From Legionella beliardensis (lineage in GTDB: Bacteria; Pseudomonadota; Gammaproteobacteria; Legionellales; Legionellaceae), in contig NZ_UGNV01000002.1 of the NCBI RefSeq assembly GCF_900452395.1, positions 1-64,000 on the forward strand: 64,000 bases of DNA, written 5' to 3'. The stretch's first letter is position 1. Every line of letters starts with the position of its first letter. Shown here in pieces: positions 9,949-17,390 of the stretch. The notes below the pieces were generated by a model. That model was not told where the DNA came from and did no database searches. It saw nothing but the letters and a program-made list of their open reading frames with translations. Made by a program: the position numbers and the translations under genes.

Positions 9949-10791
9949 CTAAATCCTCCCTAAATCAACAATGCGTGAGACGCCGAGGCGCGCCAAAACC
10001 AAAAGCGGTGTTTGCTTGTCCGCCAGTGTTAAACTTTCATAGTGAAGCTCTCCGTGATTGAGCGTGATTAAGCCAGACTTCACTGCGTCATAGGAAAGTC
10101 CTACGCGATGCGCTAAGTCTTGAATTTCGCCATTATCTGCCTCTAAAACCATTAAATGCAGTCGCGTACCAGGATTTTGCAAGACCGCTTCACTTAAGGT
10201 CATAACTATGCTTTTACAAGCATCAGTCGGTTTTACGAATAAAAAGAGCGCATCACCTGCCGTTAAGGGCACGGGTTTATGCGCCATGGGAGAATAAGGC
10301 GTGGGGTCAAACGTGTCAGACACCACGGAGTCGTGTTTAAACAGTTCGTTATAGGCTTTAGCAAACGCACTATTCCAAGCTAAATTTTGAGCGACCTTTT
10401 GCGCTTCAAGCTCCGCACTCATGGCTGCAAAATGTGCGCGTTCCTGTTCACTACGGGCATTAAGTCCTAAGATATCAATAGGCGTTAAATGTAGCCCCTT
10501 GTAGTATACGGCGCTGCGATTGCGCATTAGGGTTAAATAGCGCTTTTCCTCAAGCTCGGTAAGCCCCCAAACACGCGCTTCATGCATCGCTTTTTCATCC
10601 AATGTCATGGACTCTATCGCTTGGTATGCAGTCACATCATCTTGATAGTGCGTGAGCCCCCGTCTAGCAAGCGCTTTATCGGTGATAGTCAAGGGCCGTG
10701 ACGAGAGTTCTGCAAACGCTGGAATATCAAGCGCAGACAAATTGCTTGAAAACGCATGAAGAAACGCTGCAAGCACAATCAATTTTTTCAT
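9949..10791 (-). CDS. ICE protein, TIGR03759/PFL_4693 family
   Basis: About 280 residues. The signal peptide is followed by the family block WGLTELEEKRYLTLMRNRSAVYYKGLHLTPIDILG (about residues 75-115) and the C-terminal conserved ARLGVSRIVDLGRI. Periplasmic, function unknown but conserved in GI-type T4SS clusters. ATG 10791 is chosen because TTAGGAGT lies just upstream and a signal peptide (KKLIVLAAFLHAF) begins there. A longer start at 10809 would overlap the previous gene without a better ribosome site. Confidence 0.78.
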   Translation of the reverse strand: MKKLIVLAAFLHAFSSNLSALDIPAFAELSSRPLTITDKALARRGLTHYQDDVTAYQAIESMTLDEKAMHEARVWGLTELEEKRYLTLMRNRSAVYYKGLHLTPIDILGLNARSEQERAHFAAMSAELEAQKVAQNLAWNSAFAKAYNELFKHDSVVSDTFDPTPYSPMAHKPVPLTAGDALFLFVKPTDACKSIVMTLSEAVLQNPGTRLHLMVLEADNGEIQDLAHRVGLSYDAVKSGLITLNHGELHYESLTLADKQTPLLVLARLGVSRIVDLGRI

Positions 10792-10801
10792 GACTTTACT
10801 C

Positions 10802-11449
10802 CTAACCAATGTGCTCTTGCTTAATTAACACGTGCTCTTTATTCCCATTTTCAAATTCAAGTTGTTGATGTGGGAAATCAACGCGCACGAGTGTCCAACC
10901 AGCTAGCGAATCCCCTTTTTCTAGTGGAATTGTTTTGTAGTCGTACTGTATAGAGGCCACAGGAATAGTTTGAATGCTATCAATGCTTGCAACCTTAAAA
11001 GGTAACGATTGGGCAGGAAGGTATTTAATGGCGTGATACGTTGATTTAATGTCGGTGACTGCATGATTAAGCGTGTTTAATTGCTGCGATAAACTGTGCT
11101 CAGTTTGCGTTAGCCTTTGCTCAAAATGATTATTTAAGGCCTCAGGATTAAATTGACAAAGTGCTGCAACATCGTGGCTTAAGTCTTTAATTTTTTGCTC
11201 TAACGCGGATAAATTCAGTTTTGGCAGTGGTTTTTGACTGGCAGCTTCCAGAGAGATTAAATGATTCTGTAACTCATTTAAACGATTAATGACGGCCTCA
11301 CTGACGGCTAAAGCCGGATTAGGTGCGCTTGGCTCATGAGACATAGCCAATCCTGCAACAGTGCCAATTATTGCGCTCATCCCAATAGCCCACGTGAGTG
11401 GCTGCTTCATGATTGATAAACACTGACTGGGCAAGAGTATTTTTTTCAT
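10802..11449 (-). CDS. Membrane-anchored coiled-coil protein of the conjugation operon
   Basis: 215 residues: a short cytoplasmic N-terminus, one membrane segment (about 18-36) and a long helical, coiled-coil-prone region with regular Leu/Gln spacing (about 50-140). A compact C-terminal domain contains GDSLAGWTLVRVDFPHQQLEF, resembling the small beta domains of pilus accessory proteins of the PilP type. I cannot assign it to a named family with confidence. It is translationally coupled to the PilL-like gene (ATGA) and sits where PilM/PilO/PilP-like accessory genes occur in ICE clusters. Confidence 0.6.
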   Translation of the reverse strand: MKKILLPSQCLSIMKQPLTWAIGMSAIIGTVAGLAMSHEPSAPNPALAVSEAVINRLNELQNHLISLEAASQKPLPKLNLSALEQKIKDLSHDVAALCQFNPEALNNHFEQRLTQTEHSLSQQLNTLNHAVTDIKSTYHAIKYLPAQSLPFKVASIDSIQTIPVASIQYDYKTIPLEKGDSLAGWTLVRVDFPHQQLEFENGNKEHVLIKQEHIG

Positions 11450-11904
11450 GCTTTAGCTCCTTGTCTCTTATTAAACTGAGCGTATTTAGGCAATAAAGTA
11501 AAACTCACGCGGCGATTAAGTGGGTCAACGACTAAGTCAAACACACCCTTACCTACTAAAACCTCGAGTCCCTCTTTAATGGATAAAGGCCCTAAATCCC
11601 GGTCAACTTGGGGTAACGTTTTTTTAAGCACCGCTTTAAGTGCGTCTGCTTGTTCTTGTTCTGCGACTAATTCATAGCCGGAGTGTAAAAGCCAATGGTT
11701 CAAGGCTTCTCCTACCGTATGAATGTCAGCGTTAAAATGAACCTGTTGTATTGCTAATAAGGGGTTAACTTGTGCTGCAAGGGGTTTATTAGAAACAGTT
11801 GCGTAACGCCCAATTTGAGTAACCTCATTGGCACTCGCCTCACTTAAAGCGCCTGCCAGCAAACTAATAACGATTAACGTTTTAAAACCAATCTCTTTTT
11901 TCAC
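11446..11904 (-). CDS. PilL-like conjugative transfer region protein, TIGR03748 family
   Basis: About 152 residues with an N-terminal signal (LIVISLLAGALSEASA). The family pattern follows: EVTQIGRYATVSNKPLAAQVNPLLAIQQVHF, then GEALNHWLLHSGYEL and GKGVFDLVVDPLNRRVSF. It is the first gene of the leftward conjugation operon. GTG 11904 is preferred: it lies 7 nt after the strong GGAGGAGG site at 11913-11920, whereas the TTG at 11910 would be only about 1 nt away. Confidence 0.75.
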   Translation of the reverse strand: MKKEIGFKTLIVISLLAGALSEASANEVTQIGRYATVSNKPLAAQVNPLLAIQQVHFNADIHTVGEALNHWLLHSGYELVAEQEQADALKAVLKKTLPQVDRDLGPLSIKEGLEVLVGKGVFDLVVDPLNRRVSFTLLPKYAQFNKRQGAKA

Positions 11905-12029
11905 TGACAAACCTCCTCCAGGGCGCTTGTAAAAGCACCTTTTTTAATCATGCTGAATTTATTTTTTAGGATTTAATTACAGGTTATATATGCATCCGGC
12001 TTACCCATTTCTAATAGGCTAAGGAATCA
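11905..12029 (-). promoter_or_regulatory. Leader of the conjugation operon with strong ribosome-binding site
   Basis: 125 bp between the traT-like stop and the PilL-like start. It contains a near-consensus GGAGGAGG site and an AT-rich stretch (11940-11990) suitable for a promoter reading left. The upstream neighbour is transcribed the same way, so read-through cannot be excluded. Confidence 0.4.
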
Positions 12030-12776
12030 TTAGAATATTCCTGCAATAGCTTTGACTAAGCCTTGCTCTAACATAGGGCGGGCATCAGCAAATTTTAAAT
12101 TAACCTTATCTGCATTAGACACCACCCTGGTTCTATAACGTTTGTAGTTGCTATCGCGTGATGCGACTTGAGAAGTGATAGTACTGCTACCATTTTTAAA
12201 ATAGGATTGAAATCGTTCGTTAACTCTCACGCCTTGAGCCACTCGTTCACTAATTTGAACATCAGTAATCATGGTATAATTAACATCTTTAACTAAAGAA
12301 TCTGCTGCAAGGCCAATGACACCACCTGCCAGCCCCCCTGCTATTACGGCAGTTCCTGAGTTAGTAAAACTGCCTGCAGCACCCCCCCCAGCCACGGCTC
12401 CTGCAATGGCAGAGCCATAACCGCTACCTAAAGCTGATTGGCTTGCCGCCACACTCATCTTTCCTACTTTAAGAATATTTGCCTGCAGCAGATAATGGGC
12501 TTTAGTTGGATGACTTACAATTTGATAGCCATGGCTTACTAACGCTGTTTTTAATTGTGGCGCAATGTTTACCTCTTCATCTGATGTGTTTTTGACTGAG
12601 ACATAAATGGTTTTTTGAGCCTTGGAAACAGGATCTAAAAAGATAGTTTCGCTTTGTTTCGTGCTTACTTGTAAGGTGCCATGCTCTAGTGCAGTTTGAG
12701 TTGCTGCACACGCTGTTAGTAGAACTGTAGCACTGATTAAAATTGTGTTTCTTAATCCAATATATCTATTTATCAT
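12030..12776 (-). CDS. traT: TraT-like complement-resistance / surface-exclusion lipoprotein
   Basis: 248 residues. The signal ends in lipobox LLTAC (Cys about 23). The middle has a glycine/alanine-rich hydrophobic region (AIAGAVAGGGAAGSF then AVIAGGLAGGVIGLAADSL, about 125-165), and the end follows the TraT pattern (DVQISERVAQGV, NYKRYRTRVVSNADKVNLKFADA). TraT on F-type plasmids is an abundant outer-membrane lipoprotein that blocks redundant mating and can increase serum resistance. It is an F-system gene beside a GI-type T4SS, so the region combines modules of different lineages. Confidence 0.88.
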   Translation of the reverse strand: MINRYIGLRNTILISATVLLTACAATQTALEHGTLQVSTKQSETIFLDPVSKAQKTIYVSVKNTSDEEVNIAPQLKTALVSHGYQIVSHPTKAHYLLQANILKVGKMSVAASQSALGSGYGSAIAGAVAGGGAAGSFTNSGTAVIAGGLAGGVIGLAADSLVKDVNYTMITDVQISERVAQGVRVNERFQSYFKNGSSTITSQVASRDSNYKRYRTRVVSNADKVNLKFADARPMLEQGLVKAIAGIF

Positions 12777-12790
12777 TTGTATTTCCTTAT

Positions 12791-12976
12791 TTATTTAAGA
12801 AGACAATATCTTTCTGAAATAGTTCTAAATTCTCCTAAGCTATGCCGCAGCCTAATTTTTGCTTCTTGATTTTTATTACGACCTGATCTTTCCGCAGATA
12901 TAGACAGTAATTCATTTTCTTCTTTAGAAATCCGCAGAGTGATATATACAGCTTTATATCCGCTCGTATCATCCAT
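12791..12976 (-). CDS. traY: TraY-like ribbon-helix-helix DNA-binding protein
   Basis: 61 residues. The core VYITLRISKEENELLSISAERSGRNKNQEAKIRL matches one repeat of F-plasmid TraY (beta strand, two helices, SGRxxxxEAxxRL). TraY binds near oriT and promotes relaxosome assembly and tra expression. The gene immediately precedes traT. No relaxase is visible in this window, so any oriT it serves should lie elsewhere or in the flanking AT-rich intergenic region. Confidence 0.7.
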   Translation of the reverse strand: MDDTSGYKAVYITLRISKEENELLSISAERSGRNKNQEAKIRLRHSLGEFRTISERYCLLK

Positions 12977-13137
12977 AATTAATTCCTATACCTATTTTAG
13001 ATTTAAATATGATTTGAATTTTCGAGTAGTAAAACATGTCAAAAAAAAATTATAAATTATTAAAAAACCCCTTTTTTTATTGATATAATTTTTGTTTTTG
13101 AGTAAATTGAAAACAAATAAATTTTATTGGAATAATA
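12977..13137. promoter_or_regulatory. Divergent AT-rich intergenic region
   Basis: 161 bp between the leftward traY-like and rightward hypothetical genes, more than 75% A+T with A and T tracts. It must hold both promoters. TATAAT-like hexamers occur (for example TATAAT at 13083-13088). It is also a plausible TraY binding or oriT neighbourhood, but I see no diagnostic nic consensus. Confidence 0.3.
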
Positions 13138-14274
13138 ATGTTTTATGGAATAGAACGTGTTTATTGGGAAGATATTAGAGAAAATTTTTATAATGTTGCA
13201 CCAGAGTTTACTAGCTTAGTAGATTCTATATCTCCTAATCACAACTACCCTCTTTATATTTTAAATTTTCCTTTTGGCTCCATTATTGGAGATGATAGGA
13301 GTCAATTCATACCTAATGGAGATGGTTCATTTTACCGATTAACGTCTAGCGAGACCCCTAAAAATATTTTCAATGATTTAGGGTATGGGTCAGATAGCTC
13401 ACCTCTGGGAATGGTTTTAAATAAAAGCATGGAGTTTTTTGTTGATCTCCCAGAAAAGAATAGAACAATTCCAATCGCAATTATGAAGCCAGGTAATTTT
13501 TTTAACTTTACTAGATTTTTAAGCGAATATAAGCCTCTACCCTATGCTCCAAATAGTATTTTGAATGCTTCAGCGGGAGCTAGAACTATTTTTTCCTTAC
13601 CATATTTGACTTGTAATACCTCATTTAGAAAATTAGAAAGGGAAATTGGTGTTCTTAGTAAACTTCCATCAGGACCTTATGATCATTGGCAACTTTTTAA
13701 AGACATGGTTAATGCAAGTTCCAATAAAGGTAATTGGAATATGCAGCTTATCTATTTTTCAAAAAATTGGATAGATAGTATTATTAATGATATTAAATGG
13801 AATCATGTCAAATCTTTTTTATTTCAATTGGCTTGGAAAGAATCAGAATATACACGTAATCAATTTTACTTTGATATTGCATATTCATTAATGCAGGAAA
13901 AAGGAAATTTTAGTATTAATCCTTACTTAACTGATACCGCTAGGCATATATTAGATATAGCTGTCTCTGCTTTTCCAGGTCTTGCCCCTATAGTTAATGA
14001 CGATTTAGCACCTTTAAAATTAATTCAACATACACTTACATATTCATATGGATTAAAAAAATATATTCCTACAATAATCGCACCCCAATACTTTTTATTA
14101 GCTAACAATTCGGCAAGCGTATATTATTCAATGCAATACCCAACTACTAGAGCTTTTTCTCCTAAAACACAAAATACAATCAGTACTTTTTATCCCACAA
14201 AAAATCCAGACACTATTAGAATTAAAATATATTTGCATTTTACCACCAACAAGAGTACCTATTATTGTTCCTAA
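13138..14274 (+). CDS. Hypothetical protein (about 380 residues)
   Basis: I do not recognise the family. The product is soluble-looking and rich in aromatic and Asn residues, with no signal peptide or membrane segment. Conserved-looking blocks are YPLYILNFPFGSIIGDD (about 36-52), LGYGSDSSPLGMVLNKSMEFF (about 80-100) and YPTTRAFSPKTQNTISTF near the end. The start is preceded by TTGGAATAATA. The 3' end overlaps the convergent MFS gene by 147 bp. Removing one T from the T5 run at 14187-14191 gives an alternative end (FIPQKIQTLLELKYI..) stopping at 14293, which looks more protein-like and also repairs the MFS C-terminus. Confidence 0.6.
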   Translation: MFYGIERVYWEDIRENFYNVAPEFTSLVDSISPNHNYPLYILNFPFGSIIGDDRSQFIPNGDGSFYRLTSSETPKNIFNDLGYGSDSSPLGMVLNKSMEFFVDLPEKNRTIPIAIMKPGNFFNFTRFLSEYKPLPYAPNSILNASAGARTIFSLPYLTCNTSFRKLEREIGVLSKLPSGPYDHWQLFKDMVNASSNKGNWNMQLIYFSKNWIDSIINDIKWNHVKSFLFQLAWKESEYTRNQFYFDIAYSLMQEKGNFSINPYLTDTARHILDIAVSAFPGLAPIVNDDLAPLKLIQHTLTYSYGLKKYIPTIIAPQYFLLANNSASVYYSMQYPTTRAFSPKTQNTISTFYPTKNPDTIRIKIYLHFTTNKSTYYCS

Positions 14275-15318
14275 TGAATATAAAAATTTATAATTACCCA
14301 TTGCTTTACCTTTATTATGTCCCGAAGCATTTTGAAAACAAATAAGTTGAGACAAGGTAGTTCCCAGCATTTCACCTAACGTGGTAATTAGACAAATAAA
14401 TACTACTAGCGAAAAGGAATGAGATGCATATCTTAGTAGAAACATGCCCACTCCTAAAATACATGACCCAAAGCCCATCGTTATAATTTGATTTGTTTCT
14501 ATGGCATATCTAGTTACAGTAGGTAGAAAAAATATGATAAGAATTGAGTTCAACAAAAAGATAAAACTTGCTCCAGATTCATTAAAATAGTTAGTTAAAA
14601 AAAGAGAGTATCCTACGCGTTGCTGAGCGAAAATTAAACCAAGTAAAAATATTATTAACAAACTAACTCTATAAAAATTTTGATTAAAACAAGTTAAGGA
14701 AGGCTCTTGAAGCTCTTTTTTTAGTGCATATAAAAACTTCTTACTATCTAGATAATAAACTATAGAAGAAATTAATAGAGTTGAGCCGATAAATGTGAAC
14801 ATTAATACAGGATTGTTTTTTGACATATAGCTAATAATTACACCACCTATACCCAGCCCTATATTTGATGAGACATTTAATAAACTAATAGCAGTTGCCC
14901 TTTCACTTTCTAAATCTCCTGATAAATTTGTAATTAGATAATCATTACAGATAACATAAATATAACTTGAGGCTCCTAGAATAAACATAGTAATAACTAG
15001 GATTGATACTACATTTGTAAAGGTTATAAGGTAAAAGCAAATTGCTTGTATGAATAAAGCTGCACTAGATAATTTAAAGGGATTATTTTTATCTAAAAAA
15101 CTTGAAATTAATTTTGAGCCGACCAAATTTCCAGCTATAAAAAACCCCACTATTAAACTTATAGTATCAGGTTTGATTAGTAAAAATTCATTAAGAAAAA
15201 TTGCTATAAAGAAAGATATTCCAAATGATATTGATTGAATCATGTAAAAAAATAAATACAACTTGCATTTGTTATTTAATTTTTTGAAATCGGCAAAATA
15301 TTGTTTAATTATATCCAT
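14128..15318 (-). CDS. MFS transporter, probable exporter of the adjacent peptide cassette
   Basis: 396 residues with about twelve hydrophobic segments in two halves separated by a basic loop near residues 185-205 (DSKKFLYALKKE), the major facilitator layout. It starts 17 bp after the methyltransferase stop on the same strand, so it is co-transcribed with it. Exporter function for a methylated peptide is an inference from operon context; many borosin-type clusters include a transporter. The written C-terminus (KSTDCILCFRRKSSSS) is hydrophilic where helix 12 is expected. Deleting one A from the A5 run restores a hydrophobic helix (KVLIVFCVLG) and a stop at 14124. Confidence 0.8.
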   Translation of the reverse strand: MDIIKQYFADFKKLNNKCKLYLFFYMIQSISFGISFFIAIFLNEFLLIKPDTISLIVGFFIAGNLVGSKLISSFLDKNNPFKLSSAALFIQAICFYLITFTNVVSILVITMFILGASSYIYVICNDYLITNLSGDLESERATAISLLNVSSNIGLGIGGVIISYMSKNNPVLMFTFIGSTLLISSIVYYLDSKKFLYALKKELQEPSLTCFNQNFYRVSLLIIFLLGLIFAQQRVGYSLFLTNYFNESGASFIFLLNSILIIFFLPTVTRYAIETNQIITMGFGSCILGVGMFLLRYASHSFSLVVFICLITTLGEMLGTTLSQLICFQNASGHNKGKAMGNYKFLYSLGTIIGTLVGGKMQIYFNSNSVWIFCGIKSTDCILCFRRKSSSSWVLH

Positions 15319-15335
15319 AATATTCCCTAATATAT

Positions 15336-16121
15336 TTATATAATATCCTCTGCTAATAATTTTAACTTAGCTAACATTTCTTTATTAAAGTCTCCACCTT
15401 TTTCTGCAGGTATATACAAGGTTGAAATTGTACTAACTTCCTGTTCATTAAGCTTCTCTATAGGAAAATAAATAATCTTTGATTCGATTCCAGGGTATAG
15501 AGAAGCTTCGTATAAAATAGCTTTATGTCTTGTGGAATAAATTTCTAATAACTTTTTCTGAACTAAATTAATATAATTTCTAAATTTATTACTTCTGATG
15601 GGAGTAAAATTTCCTATCATACCTAGCTGCCAAATAACTAAATCAGAATATTTACTTAAAGACTCGTTAGAAATTAAGAAATTGGTTGCCTCAATTGTAA
15701 AACAGCCACTTTCGCTAGGATCAATACCTAATTCAGCAAAAAGACAATCCTCGGCTGAAATACCAGGTATAATAACAGTTTCAATATTATTTTTTTTTGC
15801 AGTTTTTACAGCCTCTAATCCTGGAGATGAAAATACTGTTGGGTGACCATAAATGACCACCGTAATAAAATTATAAAATTGTAAAAAATTTAGAATTTCA
15901 ATTGATATTTTTTTATAGGCTAATTCTCTTTTATCACATGAGAAATATATGGGCTCCAGCGAAGTGCATTTTTTACTATTTTGTTTTAACCAATCTTCTA
16001 ATATTGGTTCATTAATTAAATACAAAACATATTCTGCTTGTTGAATATAGGTTTGTGCTTCAATTGTCAGATGCGAAATTGATTTAATGCCTGAACCAAC
16101 TAGAGCTAAACGCTTACTCAC
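15336..16121 (-). CDS. Split-borosin-type peptide backbone alpha-N-methyltransferase (tetrapyrrole-methylase fold)
   Basis: 261 residues, the length of stand-alone borosin methyltransferases such as Shewanella SonM. SAM-binding features of the tetrapyrrole methylase fold are visible: LALVGSGIKS at the N-terminus, VVIYGHPTVFSSPG (about 86-100), VIIPGISAEDCLFAELGIDP (about 116-135) and ISTLYIPAE near the end. Most diagnostic is Y59-x5-R65-x3-Y69. This is the spacing of the OphMA catalytic Tyr66/Arg72/Tyr76 that N-methylates peptide backbone amides, and it is not expected in cobalamin or sirohaem methylases. The GTG start overlaps the stop of a 57-residue peptide gene. No fused substrate tail is present, consistent with the split class. 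General tetrapyrrole methylase (MazG or RsmI type) is the alternative and fits less well. Confidence 0.8.
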   Translation of the reverse strand: MSKRLALVGSGIKSISHLTIEAQTYIQQAEYVLYLINEPILEDWLKQNSKKCTSLEPIYFSCDKRELAYKKISIEILNFLQFYNFITVVIYGHPTVFSSPGLEAVKTAKKNNIETVIIPGISAEDCLFAELGIDPSESGCFTIEATNFLISNESLSKYSDLVIWQLGMIGNFTPIRSNKFRNYINLVQKKLLEIYSTRHKAILYEASLYPGIESKIIYFPIEKLNEQEVSTISTLYIPAEKGGDFNKEMLAKLKLLAEDII

Positions 16122-16287
16122 AAGATTTGAAATTCACTACTTTAGTAGTATCACTAAAGTGGGACTTATTAGATAAATCCTTCCTTAAAGCTAAGCTATC
16201 TTTACCTATTTCCTTCCATACTTCTTTTTTTTCTTTACTAAAAATTGCTGTATTTGCAAGCTTTTCAAAATAATTTAAGTTATACAT
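16114..16287 (-). CDS. Candidate borosin precursor peptide, 57 residues
   Basis: Small open frame missed by length filters. It encodes MYNLNYFEKLANTAIF, a Lys/Glu-rich helical middle (SKEKKEVWKEIGKDSLAL) and a C-terminal segment ending DTTKVVNFKSCE. TAGGA lies about 11 nt upstream of the ATG. It is 22 bp after the preceding gene, and its stop overlaps the methyltransferase GTG by 8 bp, so the two are translationally coupled. An amphipathic recognition region followed by a short beta-branched tail (TTKVV) is what a leader plus N-methylated core would look like. I infer the substrate role from position, size and coupling; no similarity to a named precursor family was recognised. Confidence 0.55.
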   Translation of the reverse strand: MYNLNYFEKLANTAIFSKEKKEVWKEIGKDSLALRKDLSNKSHFSDTTKVVNFKSCE

Positions 16288-16309
16288 AATACTTAATTTC
16301 CTAAATTTT

Positions 16310-17389
16310 TTATTCTTCGATTAAATACGCTTTTCTTTTTTCAGGCCAAACATTTTCTTTAAAATAACTAGTTAGTTTAGCTCTTGGAGGAACTAAATCG
16401 CCTTTTTTCCTATTATCCGGAGCTATTTCATTGCTTCTTTCTTCGCTTAAATTTTCTAGCCATTCATTGAGACTTAGATCATATAATTCTTCTTCAAGTT
16501 TTTTCTTTCTTTCAGATTCCGCCTTTTTCATTTCAAGGAGTTTTATTTGAGACAATTCTTGAGGTGATTTATAAAGGGGCTCAATCCATGCTTCACCCCT
16601 TTTCAATACCGATATAAGAGTAGCAATAGGATTTGAATACTCTATTGTTTTTTTATTAAATTTTAGGCCATAACTAAAATGATTTATTGATTCCTGAGCA
16701 AGTTCTGGTGTTATTTTATTTTTTACCTGTAATAAATGTTTTTTATTAAAACCTATGTTTTCTAATGGTGTAATATCTACTTCATCCCAAGGATCATTTA
16801 AGTTATTCCCGCCCTTATTAGGATTTTCAACGATTATATCTTTATCCAAATCGAAAGGGTTTATAAACCCCTTTTGAATAGCTCTTTGTAGTTGTTGGCA
16901 AATCACTTCATTCAATTTATATCTAGACCAACCTAAGTGTCCTGGCTGAAATGCAATTCTTTGTATAAATTTCTCTCGTAATAGAAATCTTAGAGCTGTC
17001 CTAGCAGAGTCCTTTGAAATATTTAATTTTAGCATTATTTCTTTTAATCTAACTCTTGGTGTTTGATTATTGTCATCTTCATGTTTAGAAAGCTCGTATA
17101 GATATCGAAAAAGTTGTAATGGATTACTTCTTAAATCTTCAAAAGATAGAGGGGGTTTATCAACATGGTTTATAGACCCCTTTGATAAATCTTCTTTATT
17201 AGAGGGTATACTAACTACATCACTATAAGTTTGGGATGATATTGATCGAGTATCCTTATTAATATCTGTATCATCAGTTTTGTCTAGCCACGGTCTTCTT
17301 CTGACACCTGTAACTACATTTGTATTTAATGCTCTTAAATCTTTTTTAGTTTCCCTAAATTCAGGCATTAGATCATCTAATCTAGCCAT
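16310..17389 (-). CDS. Putative DNA-binding partner of ParA (ParB-like or replication-associated)
   Basis: 359 residues from ATG 17389, which lies 1 bp after the parA stop; longer starts would lie inside parA. The central region has a winged-helix/HTH pattern (RVRLKEIMLKLNISKDSARTALRFLLREKFIQRI, about residues 140-175). The N-terminal third is polar and probably disordered. The C-terminus is highly charged, helical and coiled-coil-like (KKAESERKKKLEEELYDLS). No canonical ParB GERRYRAA box is visible, so it is not a classical ParB. It may bind the repeats upstream of parA; copies of the same motif also lie inside this gene at 16857-16870 and 17150-17181. Confidence 0.55.
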   Translation of the reverse strand: MARLDDLMPEFRETKKDLRALNTNVVTGVRRRPWLDKTDDTDINKDTRSISSQTYSDVVSIPSNKEDLSKGSINHVDKPPLSFEDLRSNPLQLFRYLYELSKHEDDNNQTPRVRLKEIMLKLNISKDSARTALRFLLREKFIQRIAFQPGHLGWSRYKLNEVICQQLQRAIQKGFINPFDLDKDIIVENPNKGGNNLNDPWDEVDITPLENIGFNKKHLLQVKNKITPELAQESINHFSYGLKFNKKTIEYSNPIATLISVLKRGEAWIEPLYKSPQELSQIKLLEMKKAESERKKKLEEELYDLSLNEWLENLSEERSNEIAPDNRKKGDLVPPRAKLTSYFKENVWPEKRKAYLIEE

Positions 17390-17390
17390 A

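Noticed and set aside
14180..14220. Deletion junction fusing two truncated genes
   Set aside because: First considered because both C-termini look odd. One base less in the T5 run repairs both proteins at once, which is simpler than a deletion.
15336..16121. Cobalamin-pathway methyltransferase (CobA/CbiF type)
   Set aside because: No other corrin or haem genes are nearby. The Tyr-x5-Arg-x3-Tyr triad and coupled small peptide fit borosin enzymes better.
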